64,000 bases of DNA, taken from NCBI RefSeq assembly GCF_032118995.1, contig NC_092648.1, positions 20,736,450-20,800,449 on the forward strand, written 5' to 3'. Origin of the DNA: Asterias amurensis. Its lineage: Eukaryota; Echinodermata; Asteroidea; Forcipulatida; Asteriidae. Below the pieces are notes generated by a model. The model was not told where the DNA came from and made no database searches. It saw only the letters and a program-made list of their open reading frames with translations. Below, in pieces: positions 22,611 to 34,200 of the stretch; positions within the stretch are counted from its first letter, which is position 1, and each line of letters starts with the position of its first letter. The position numbers were made by a program, and so were the translations under genes.

Positions 22611-25600
22611 TCAGCTGGATGGTTTTCCTTCTCCCAGCTTATTGGAGCATTCCAGCAGAGCATCGTGGATCTCTCTTGCATAACTAATCTGCGACTTAAC
22701 AGTTGAGACATACTGATTATAAGTCTGGCTGTCGGTGCTGTTTGTTGGCGCCTCTGATTTGGCGGTGGATAGCGGTAGAGGAGTGTGACGAACGCTGTCT
22801 ACGTACTGTGCTGAGCCGTCTAACCCTAACCTCTGTTGGCAAAACAATAAGAGTATTACTATACAGCTTTCTCCAGAAGACGATCAGAGCATACTGATCG
22901 AAACGTCGAGTTAAAACCAACCGTTCTTTTGAGAACCACCCCCAACTCGTTCAGAGATTATCATTACATACACGTAGTGTTACCGCACCCCCTACTATAA
23001 AAGTATTACTACTTGAAGTAGTATTACTATTAATACTATTATTATTTATTCGGCCAAAAATATGAAACAATAATACAGACATACATTACACGAGAGCGAA
23101 CTAATAATTAATTAGGCCTAATAGTTTATAAATGAACAGACTGAAATTAAAAAATGTATTTTAAAAGCTGGAGTAAGGGGCCGGGGATGGGAGAGAAGGA
23201 AACCGGTTTGGGTGTAGAGAGCAAAAATTGAAGTCCAAGTAACAAAACGATGAAGCAGCAATTGGACACAGGCTAATGATTAAAGGCCACATTAATCATA
23301 AAGGCAAGAAAGAACTTAACATTTTAACAAACAATTCATTCTAAGATGGCCAGGATAAACAAAAGCAGACCTAAGCACTATAAGTAAAGAGCCTATTAAT
23401 CCAATCTTAAGATGGAACACTTATTAAATAAAAACTAAACAACTGTAAAAAATAAGAGTCTAATCGATATATATAGGCCTATAAAATATAAGTAGGGTAG
23501 ATGGCATGATGGCCTTAGCTTTCGATCCAAACCGGACCTTCTTCACAGGCAAAAACAAGTACAAACAAAAACGTATCCATTTATAGCAAAAAGAGGAGCA
23601 AAGGATTAAGGGAAGGTACCCAGGAAAAAATGGGAAAATTAAAGCAAATCAAATTTACCAATTTATAAACAATTGGCTGGCTAAAAACCAATAAGAATAA
23701 GGTGGTGAGAACAAAGGATGGTCAGTATGAAAGGGTATATTACTGGACCAGTAAGGGGTAAATGGATCCTAGGTATTACAATACAGGGTAACATGAGGGT
23801 AACATGAAAGTAAAGGCTGGGATTAGAGTGCAAGCTGCATCAGGATGCAACTAACAATAGGCAGTTAAAGAATAAGAGGATCAATGATAGGATAATATTA
23901 AAAATAGGTAAGAGGAACCTGGGGAGAGGGTGGGTTATTAAATTTGTCTGCAAATGGAAATAGTAATTAACCAATATTTAGAAAACAACTTATTGATCGA
24001 AATAATGGTGAAAATAAGCCTGTTGAGAACATGGGTTAACTACAGATTATTCACAGTATACATCTAACCTTATGTATACATCTGCGGGGAAACGGAAGGG
24101 GGAAAAACAAAAAGTTATTACCGTAATTTTCGGATTATAAACCGCGGTTTATATGTTGATTTTGACATTTTTTTGAACTCCTGCGGTTTATTCTCCGGGC
24201 GGCTTGTAAGCCGACGTATAAATATTTAAGAGAAAAAACGGCATTTTTTAAAAGAAAGATCGTTCGTAAACTATTTTAATAATAATGTTTTTTTTCTTCA
24301 ACGAGAACAAAAACCTGCCTGTGTGATGACAAAATCCTGTTGAAAATCCCACCACAATTGTATTCCGATCCGTGTTTCCTTTGTAAAACGTTTATCAACC
24401 GCCCTCAGCTCCCCCTCTCAGCGCAACTCGGGCTAGACTAGACTGGTGCCCGTCTATTTATCCTAGCGATCTCTACATGCTGACGTCAGACATTCAAGCT
24501 ATACTCGTGTCTCAGCGAAATAGACTCGTCCCCTGTCTATTTATCCCACGATCTTTATATACTGACGTCAGACATCCAGGCTACACTCGTCGTGTCAGCC
24601 GGCCAGCGGTTTCTTCAGGTCAACCACGCACACCTCAACAGCAGAATGGTGAATGGACGCACGCAAAGAACTATGCCGCGCCGGGGGTCAAACAAAACGT
24701 TTTCAAACCGCCTGATTGTTGAGTCCAGTAACATTGGGAATTTTATTTCCAGGCGGCGCAAATATGATGGCGTAGCGCAACCCGTCGGCGAACATCGCTC
24801 AATACGGTGCCCCCAACATCGGTTGTGCAATTTCGAGATTGAGCAGCGCAATTAACAGATTGCTAGCTTTACGAACTCGCATGTGCATAATGTGCACGCT
24901 GCAGGATACATTACTACACACACGCTACATCCGTCCGCCCGTCCGTCGTTGCAATATCTGTTGTGGATCCTCGTTGTGGGACTACAATAAAAGGGAGGGA
25001 GAAACAACCACTTTTCTTATTGAAAGACCCATTTCAACCTTATTTCCCGTCTACTCCGATGTTTAATAAAAGTGAATCCCCTGTCCTTATGATTACGCAA
25101 ACAATAAGGTAGCGTATTTTGTTTCAACCGCTATACAATAAAAGTGAGGGAACAACTTTAGCCGTCCCCATTATTATTTCGTTTATATTTTATAAAGGAA
25201 TTTTTTTAGGAGCTGTTTACATGTTTAAAAAATGTTCCTTTAAACATTGTAAACAGAAACAACAGTCATAGACAACTCTCGTTTGTGTTGTGGTACATGT
25301 AGCCCTGAAAAGGACTGTTTGGTTTTGGTTTGTCTATTTTCTATTTAAACAAAACGGAAGGCAAAGGATTCCTTGGATATAAATCTTCGCACTGTTTCTT
25401 TATCACTGCTTCTGCAGACGAATCCTATGTTGAAACGATAGTCAACGCACTGTCTGAAGTTAATTTTTATTGCAACACGATCTCACTTACCTACAAATAA
25501 AGTAGGATTTAACTTTGTCAATTTTTAAAACTGTTATTGGTTTTTTTCAGTATCACAATAATAAACGTATTTTCAGTTGTAACTTTCATCAATAATTATC

Positions 25601-27867
25601 CAACACAAACAATAATGTGGTCCCGCAAAGGGGGTGCTGCCAGCTTACAAAAAGAACACTATCCTATAATAGATCATTTCAATTACGATCAATAGTGTAA
25701 ACTTCAATACATTTCTACGCAATTACGACGCAACTCCCACATTGCGGCAACTATACAAGACTGACTGATGTGCCGCCCGCCTGTCACTGCACATCGCCAC
25801 AAAGAGGACCGCAAACAAGCACGGCCCCTTTGTGTGTACACATGCGGTGATTGGCCGTTTGATGATTGGCCGTTGTTGATTGGCCGGTGATAGTTCCATT
25901 CATAAAATCTTGGCTCGACTTCGGACGGATCGAGTAGAGCGGCTGCCCATTGTACAACAAATAGCTTGAACGTCTGACCCACGCTTCGAGGCTCGGGGCC
26001 CAGTCTAATCAAACGTGGACAACTTTTGTCTACAGAGGGCGATGCGATGCAGGGCAAAGTTCAACTATTTCTCGGTGTGCGTTGTCGACCGATCTTTGAT
26101 TCACGGACAGTTTGTTCCTAAAGAAGTTCACAAAACATGGTCAACACAACCGATCATTAAATCGCAAATTCTTGAAAAGGGTTGTTGATGGAAACAAAGT
26201 ATAACTCAGGACTGATAGTGTGAGATAAAAAAAATCACCCGTAACGCGCGGCAGGTTTGCGTACTTCACTTCCGTGTTTTGAGGTTAGTTTTTTCATGTT
26301 TTTTATTTTTATTTTGGTCGCGGTTTATACGCCGCGCGGCATATACGCCGACACCTAAATATTTTTTTGTATATTTTGAGGAAGTGCGGTTTATACGCCG
26401 CGCGGTTTATAATCCGAAAATTACGGTAGTTATTTCCTCCTTGGATATTCAGACCATACATATATACATACAACATTATTTTACTGCTATTCCATAAAGA
26501 TCACAGCGGTTTGTGATGATACAATGTGAACAAGAGCAATACAAATCAACATGAAATAATAATCAAACAAGAAAAGTTGAATGTCTGGAGGCGCCTTATC
26601 CACAGTTTCTCCCTATTCCCTATACAGTCTCCCTGTGGTTACCTAGTGCCTGAAATTTCTGTATTGAGGCACTGTGTTACCAGCCAATTCTTTCAAACTA
26701 TTGACCATATTATGTTCAATTTTCACCACTTTTAAAAATCAGAACACAATTTTGATAGCAACTTCTCTGTTCTACCTACCAAATAGAGTTCAACTTGATC
26801 ACAGATAGAGTAAAACTCCTCCAAGTTTTTGTCGAATCTTTGCACTGTGACATCTCCTGCTTTCCTACAGAAAAGAAAGAAGAAAAAAACCCTGAAACAT
26901 CAGATTCAGACATTTTATATGAACAGTGCAAAGGTCAATCACTACGTATTGGTTAAGCAGAAAGTCCCAAAATATGTCATTAGCTATCCAACAAACATTG
27001 GACATTCATATTTTCATACCACAGCGAATCCTGAAGTCGAGGTGGGGGGGGGGAGGGGGGGGGGAGGGGGAGTAATGGGAGCAAGGAGTGTTGGTAGGTG
27101 TATGGATTTGTAGACAGATACTTACTGTGATGCATTGTCGATCAAAGCCGAGCATTGGAATCCATGGGCAGATACTTTCATCAAATTCTGTAAATTGTGT
27201 AAAAATAGAAGTTAAGTATAAGAAGAGAGCCATTATTCAATAATTTAAATTAAAGGATAAAACTTTCCGTATTCTGCCACCACTTTTTCACTCAAAAAGG
27301 AGTATCATTTGTGTGAATTAGGTACTTTTATTTTCATAGGAAATTAAAAAGTGGTGACAAGATACGGAAATGTTTCCTTTTTTAAGAAGCAGTACAAGTG
27401 GTGACCTTGTTGTAATAAAATGTCCCATAAACCACCACTGCACTTGTATAAAACAATATCTCTTTTCATGCTTCAAAAGAATCATATTAAAAACAAAACA
27501 AAAAGCCTACAATTTAAAATGTTCTGAACGGACTCGCCACAAAACTGTTGTTTGTACTTCTTGTTTCACATATCAATATATCAAAGGTAATACTTTAGAA
27601 GTTACATTAAATATTTCTCACCGATAGAGATTCTTTTAAATGAGGAACCAATACTTTCACTTTTGAAATGGGGTCAAATTCAGGCTGTTGTTGCTGTTGA
27701 GATTGTGCAGGTTGAGTTGGATGGGCAGTCTGTGTCGTTTGCTGGGGTTGTTGGCCGCCAGTAGCAGTACCGGGAGCTGGTGACGAAGCCCCGCGGACAG
27801 CTCCTGGTGTGGCGGTCGGTGCCTGGTTTGGTGGCTGTGATATCGGTGAGGGGCCCTGGGAAGCCAT
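22611..27867 (-). CDS. MED29: Mediator complex subunit 29 (Intersex homologue)
   Basis: MED29 is a subunit of the Mediator coactivator that links activators to RNA polymerase II in the nucleus. Coding exons (minus, 5' to 3'): 27867-27622, 27187-27126, 26864-26780, 22832-22611. All have GT/AG borders and phases that join (0, 2, 0), giving 204 residues against 200 in human. Residues 1-65 are a low-complexity Gln/Pro/Thr tail starting MASQGPSP. Then come FDPISKVKVLVPHLKESLS, NLMKVSA...LIDNASQK, VQRFDKNLEEFYSICDQVEL, and the C-terminal helix YNQYVSTVKSQISYAREIHD with ALLECSNKL. Each block aligns in order with human MED29 from memory. I chose Met at 27867 (A at -3, G at +4); an in-frame Met at 27891 would add eight residues. 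Intron 3 (3.9 kb) holds a DNA transposon. The start lies 426 bp from that of divergent PAF1. Confidence 0.93.
22870..22990 (+). repeat. Dispersed repeat with hammerhead-like hairpin, in MED29 intron 3
   Basis: CAGAAGA, then the hairpin CGATCAG-AGCATA-CTGATCG, then AAACGTCGAG, followed by TTCTTTTGAGAACC and a GTGTTACCGCACC end. Same family as 1275-1375 (minus) and 60780-60900. Confidence 0.5.
22991..24112. other. Intronic sequence of MED29
   Basis: No exon. Near 23511-23550 (minus) a TGAAGAAGGTCC...GGATCGAAAGC hairpin of the same general hammerhead-like type is present. The rest is purine-rich unique-looking sequence. Confidence 0.45.
24120..26427. mobile_element. 2.3-kb DNA transposon with terminal inverted repeats, non-autonomous
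   Basis: The left end ACCGTAATTTTCGGATTATA and the inverse right end match perfectly for about 27 bp, then continue with GC-rich subterminal motifs (CGGTTTATACGCCG type) repeated several times at both ends. A 7-bp direct repeat AGTTATT flanks the element (24113-24119 and 26428-26434), as expected for a target-site duplication. No transposase was recognised; the longest internal frames are about 117 codons without known motifs. The interior has short duplications, such as TGACGTCAGACAT near 24480 and 24563, and GATTGGCCG near 25851-25885. The superfamily is not assigned. It lies in MED29 intron 3. Confidence 0.85.
27253..27370. mobile_element. Small foldback, CTTTCCGTATGGCGCCACCAC family, copy 1
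   Basis: GGATAAAACTTTCCGTATTC plus TGCCACCACTTTTTCA on the left is inverted as AAAAAGTGGTGAC plus AAGATACGGAAA on the right. About 118 bp, in MED29 intron 1. Confidence 0.65.
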
Positions 27868-28293
27868 TTTTAAACAATTCACCAAAAACAACTTGTGATT
27901 GTGCGGAGATTCTTGTGTTTGTCTGGGATTGATTATTACATGTGGGGCCTATAATGACAAACGGATCCGAACGTCAGTTGATTTACAAGGGGAACTTTTC
28001 GAAACTACGGTTTAGAATTGGGCTCCAGTCAAAGCTCTAGCGCAGCTTACATAAAAAACGCGTGATTTTATACACAAGCGTACAAGCCGAAGCTAAAACC
28101 CGAAATGAAACCGTATTTTCGAAAAGGTTCACAAACGCCCTCTTGTGTCTTGCATTGACAATCATTTGCTGTTCAGTTGATCGGATCTGAATTGTCGTGT
28201 TAGCATTAATCATGCAGAAATGAAATCCTTACTGAACTTGTTCTAAAATACGGATGTTTATGCGTCTTTGTATCTGATTTTTCAACACCCAAA
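27868..28293. promoter_or_regulatory. Shared intergenic region / likely bidirectional promoter of MED29 and PAF1
   Basis: Only 426 bp separate the two start codons, so both promoters and 5' UTRs must lie here, assuming no upstream non-coding exon. No TATA box is evident. An inverted repeat, CTTTTCGAAACTACGGTTT (27995-28013) and AAACCGTATTTTCGAAAAG (28108-28126), with one mismatch, brackets the middle. Transcription start sites cannot be placed from sequence alone. Confidence 0.7.
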
Positions 28294-31200
28294 ATGGCAC
28301 CCATGCCACCCATGCCACCGACGATCCAAAGTGGTGAAAAGAGAAGTGATCGAGACAGAAAGTGAGTATATATGCAGCAAAGTGATTTGTTTTCAGAAGA
28401 AGTCCAGTTTACGGACATACACACACACACACACATGTGTTCACTGCACTGGCTGTGGTTCTGTTGTGCAGGATCAGGAGGCAGGGCAGGATCATCACTC
28501 GCAAACTCATCCAGAGGACTGCCGGTGCACCCTGTAGGTTTCATCCGCAGCACAGTGCAGTGTCTCGAGTGATGTTGAGTGGCGTCACCACTTTTTCATT
28601 CGATAATAATACTTCTAAATTCTAATTTTAACCTCATAGTCATATGACATGGTGGCGCCATACGGAAAGTTATCCCTTTATTGTTAGTAAATTTGTGTTA
28701 TTATGATACTATATATTGAAAATACAACAGTCATGACAGTCAATTAGAATCCAACCCACACAGACAGCAGAGGGCAAGAAAGGGCCACAACATAAACAAT
28801 CAGTTTAACTTACCTCTCATCTACATTCTACAATCTACGAACAATCTTTTTTTCCCAAAAACACTGAAATTATGGAATAATCTTCAACAATCCCTCACTC
28901 CAAATCCCACCAAATCTTCAAAAGCAATTATTTACAGTCACAAATAAAAAAACAAAAACGAATAAGACGATGCTCTCCTGACCTCCTTGCTTGGAGTTCC
29001 CCCCGCGGAAGTTTTAAGAGGATACTACCAAGCACCAAGTACCAAGTCAACAGATGTTTGTTCATGTAATAAACACTGCCAACGACCGTCACTGACACTC
29101 CACTTATTATTGATAATGCAGTCTCCTTGAAGGAAAAGTTTCTGTATGGCGCCACCACTTTTTCAGGCGATATGAAATAATATAGTATCTAATTTACCCT
29201 CAATGAGATACCCCTTTTTGTAAAAATGAGTGAAAAAGTGGTGGCGCCATGCGGAAAGTTATCCTCCTTGACCTTGCCATCTCCAGATCAAGCCCATAAA
29301 TAGTGCCAAATATGCCGGACTCCCTCCGCTTCTTGGCGCTACGCCCAAGTCTCTGCAGTAGTTGAACTAACTTTCTATATAGAAAACCATATTTTATTGT
29401 ACCAAGATTTTCCCCCAGTTTGGTCACTTGCGATACCGTAGCTCATTTGTGGAGAGCACATTAACTTAATAACTCAAGTTCGAAAATGTGTGAGGGGACT
29501 GTGAGCTCATAGTGGGTATGTAAAAAGTTGACGTAAACAAAATTGGCTGAAGTTAACAAAGGCTAAGTTTGTATATCTTTCAAATAAAAAAATTTATCAA
29601 AACTTTTCTCCAATTCCCTGTTGCAGGTCAACAAGGGGTACAGTTCCAGGAAAGTAAGTTGAATTTCAAATGTAATTATTTTATTTAGATTTTTTATTCC
29701 AGTGAACGGTACGCAACACGAGGTCTAGAGAGCTCTATCTTCACATGAGTCAGGAAATGTAACTTACTATGTTCTGTTTTGGGCTCAATTGGTCACCTAA
29801 GTTGAAAGAAAATGATGTAAGAAACAAACACACTTGTTTATAAAAGTGTGCTTTCAGATGCCATAGAAAGGCTTCAGGCCCGAAGTCTTTCTCAGATTCA
29901 AATTTGTTGGTAAAAATTTACCTCCTCTCAAACTACAATACTTTAAAGGGGCCATTTCTAACAATTTTTCATAATATCGACAGCTCTCCAGTGCTTTTAA
30001 CCAAGTAAGATTTTATGGTCAATAACTTGTAGAGTAATGACCCAAAGTGCACCCTAGTTAAAGAAAGAACTTTCAGATTATTATGGGGGTAAATTACATG
30101 TACATCTGTTTTATAATTGAGTGAGGTCTGTTCAAATGAATTCTTTTTTCCTGATCCTTAACACGTCCAGATCTGACCTGGTGTGTCGCATCAAGTACAG
30201 CAATAATCTTCCAGATATTCCATTCGATCCCAAGTTTGTAACGTACCCATTTGAGGCCAATCGCTTCGTCCAGTACAATGCCACGTCATTGGAACGTAAC
30301 TACAAACATGAACTACTGGCGGAGCATGACCTCGGGGTCACCATTGATCTTATCAATCCAGACACCTACAAAATAGACGCAAATAGTAAGTACTTATAAA
30401 ATTTCTTTAGTGCAAAACTTTATCATTGGTTTTCTTTTTTCTTTTTTGAAGAGTAAATAGTTTTTAAACTGACCTGTGAAAATTTAATCGAATTCTATGC
30501 TTACATTATTCCAAGCTTTGCATATTCTGCAAACTTTTCTTGACTGATAAAATCAGCTAGTAACATCTCTTTGGGGGTTTATTAATTTTTCACAAATATT
30601 AAATGTAAAAGTTCAAATGATTGTCTCTTTTCTTTTGAGATTGCCTTGAACTGATATCCTGTTAAATTGCTCTCTGCTTGAACTCGTCAACTTCATTCTT
30701 TGTTATTTTGTTTTTTGTTGAACACAGCTTATTTAGATCCTGCTGATGAGAAATTATTAGAGGAAGAAATTGCAACACCGGGAGATTCCAAAAGGTACAG
30801 TAGATAAGATATTCAGTTCTTTCACTGCAAACCCAAAGTAATAACACTAACAAGAACAAAACAAAAATTCATACAGCATCAACATGTCCATGAAAGACAC
30901 TCTTGCACCTCGGGAGAACTCACAACAAATAGTTGACAGAAACACAGTGAACCAAAACATAATGTAGTACAACAATTTTGGCCCAGTACAAAGGCTTTTG
31001 GAACAGTTCTTGATATTATGATGTTGACCAACAAAATGTGAGTCCATCTCTTTTCCTAGATTTTAAAAACTTTGTTTTCCTAAACTTGTAAACCAATTTT
31101 TGTTTCTACATCCGTATAATGAAACACAGCCACGCATAATGAGACATCCCTAATTACAAGTTAGTAACATGGAATCGTTTAGTACTTTCTGGTATTTCTC

Positions 31201-34200
31201 TTATTCTTCTTGAAACAATCCTTCAGGTCTCGTCAGCATACAAAGGCAGTATCATGGTTGAGGAAGACAGAGTACATCTCCAGTGAATACAACAGATCCC
31301 AGTATAGCAGAGACAAAGTAGAAACAAAGTAAGTGGAATTCAAAATAAAATAAGGGTTCTTTTCCTTTACTCGTGAAAAAAAACCACTAAAATTAGCTTG
31401 TTTGGTTTGTTTATTGTTTCCTTCACACGTCAAAACTATAAAAAAAAATAGTTCATGGCCCAGTGTTTCGACCCTAGCAGAATCTTTCGCAAGGGCTAAA
31501 TGACAACAAAACACACCACACACAAACAAGTATGCTGTTATAACTGAGACATTCAAGTCACATAATGATAAGAGAGAAAGGCCAGTGGTTTGCTCTGATG
31601 TTCTGATTGAATTGTCAAACCACCAGTCCTTTTCAGCACCATCACAACTCGTAGAGATATTAGAAGGTGTTACTGCAAAGTGCTAACTTTTACTAGAGTA
31701 TTCTCCCACAAGGCAAAGTTTCAAATCCTACTAAGGTCCTTGAGGTTCCTGGATGTTAGAACTTGCACAGTCAGTAAGCTCAGATCCGAAGCTGATCAAA
31801 GATTAATGTTGATTTTGGCCCCCCCCCCTAACCCAACGCTTTCATCTATCAATTTTGCATTAAAAGATGAATGGTTTGATTGTGTTTGTGTTCCAGGGTT
31901 GCATATCATTTGAAGAAACAGTTCAATGAGGAAGATTTATACAAGGTAAACCTTACACCAAAATAAAACAAACATTATTCATTACATAGAGTTGTGAAAA
32001 TGCGATTTTAAATATGATTGTCTATGTCGATTCAACATCATTTCCACAAATATTTGAAAGTCATTTCAGCAACAGAGTTAAAGAGATTATTACTTAACAC
32101 CTAAAATGAAGTTACATTTTTGGTAAAAAAATGTAGTTCAAAAGTAATGTTTTGAGTTGAGTAGACATTTTGAGGACCGTGTTTGTTTTTCGTCATTGTT
32201 ATTGTGTTTTCTAAAATTATGCAATTTGATTTATATCAAAAAAAAAATACTATTGGATGGTTTCTGTTATGAATTGTTATTTGAAATCCTTCTTCATTTA
32301 TTTTCAGGACCAAGCAAGTCAAATCGCTGCAATCGAGAAAACATTTGAAGATGCCAAGCGACCAGTAAGTAGCCCTTATTGAGAAAACGAAACAAATCAA
32401 ACCCCCTCTCTAATAATTGAACTTCTCTCTACCAAATTATGATGGTTTGGAGCAGTTCTGAGTAGAACCAGTAGATGTCAATACAACAGAAAAGAGGCTC
32501 AGACCATATTGTTTAAAGTGTTGTAGTTTTTCAAACCAGATCTTTTCAGAACCATCAAAACTTGTCATTAAACTTTGTGAAAATCATGCAAACCTAAGTT
32601 TCTAAACTGCAAATCTCACAGTGAACTGCACTGACAATTAATGTTGTTATTTCCTTGTAGATCGAGCAGCATTACAGCAAACCACATGTCAAGCCAGTGG
32701 AAATCCTCCCAGCATTTCCCGACTTTGATGTGAGTTTTATCTTATATTGTTTCTTCCAATCTGAAAGATTTTAAAAAATACTCAGTACTTCAGCATTTTG
32801 CTTCTACCTGTTGATATTATATTATAAGAATTGTATTTCATTTGCAGATTTCCTCATTATTAGAGTCAAAACCAAAACAAGCATCTCTTATCTGGATTAA
32901 TTGTGGCTGTTTCATCATTAGAAGCCAGCTCATGGAACTAAACAAAAAAAACATGTCTTGTGTAATCATCATCAGATCAGAATTTGCGTAAACTTCATTT
33001 TGAAACTGTGCCTTGGTGTCATGTCAGGGCCGAGCAGATAAGAAAGCTGGACTTAAAAGCTCTGCGGTTTCGGATCAGCAGAGTGTGGGTTTGAGTCCCA
33101 TTGAGTCATGACACTTGTGTCCTCAAGCAAGACACTTCACCATTATTGCTGCATTCTTTGGATGGGGTGTAAAGCCTCGAGTCAAGTGTACTGCATGAAA
33201 AGAAGCAAGTGCTCTTAACTTATCAGAAAGAGAAGGGGTCTATATAAACAGAAAAAAATAGTTAATGGCCTGATGTTTCGACCCTAGCAGAGTCTTTCTC
33301 AAAGTCTAAATGAAAGTGGAAATATATGGAGAGAGAGAGAGAGTTAGACAGCGCACAGTTAAAAAGCAAAGGGTGAACAATGAATAGAGAGACAACGGGG
33401 GAGGTTTGGAGGGAAGGGGTTGCTTTGTCCACAGCCAGCGTGCATTCTACTCTTGTAGTGATATTTTCCTGATCGATTTTTACCCTTTTATTTGTTGTAT
33501 AGATGTGGATCCATCCGTGTGCTCAGGTGATCTTTGATTCAGATCCAGCAGTCAGAGGAAAGTCTGTCCATGCTCAGGTTGAGGAGATGTCACAAGCTAT
33601 GATCAGGTAAAATATTTTCCCGAAGGCGAGCAGAATATAGGGTTCGAAACATCTTCTCAGAGTAATCACTCACACAAAAGAGATTTAAACATGGTTGTAC
33701 CCTCAAGTTTACTTTTTGTTAATCTTCCTACATCGCAAAATTATGAAAGATTTGTGGATATAGAGCTTATTTGAAGTTGAATGGTAGGGTCATAGATTTA
33801 TGTCAAGGTAATGCTGGTTTATGGGCAAAATGATTCAGAAAGATATACATTGTATAAGAAGTCACATGTTATAGTGTCTGCAGCAATTTTGTTTTGATAT
33901 TTTCTACTTTATGAGAAGTAGGATGATAATTGTTTATGAATTGCTTAAAAAAATGAAAAGCAACGCAATGTATACAAGAAAGGCAGGCAAGTGTCTAGGT
34001 TTGTGTGCTTTAAAGTTGGGTTCTATTTTTCGTATCAGAGGGATACTTTTAACTGTGTGTGCTGAAACTTTTACTGATTGATCTACTTTGTTTCGATGCT
34101 TCTTTAGTATTTTACAATGTGCTTATGAAAACATGTTTGTTCTGGCTATAAAATAAGATAGGTGTAGAAAACAATAATTCACATTCATCAATAATGATTT

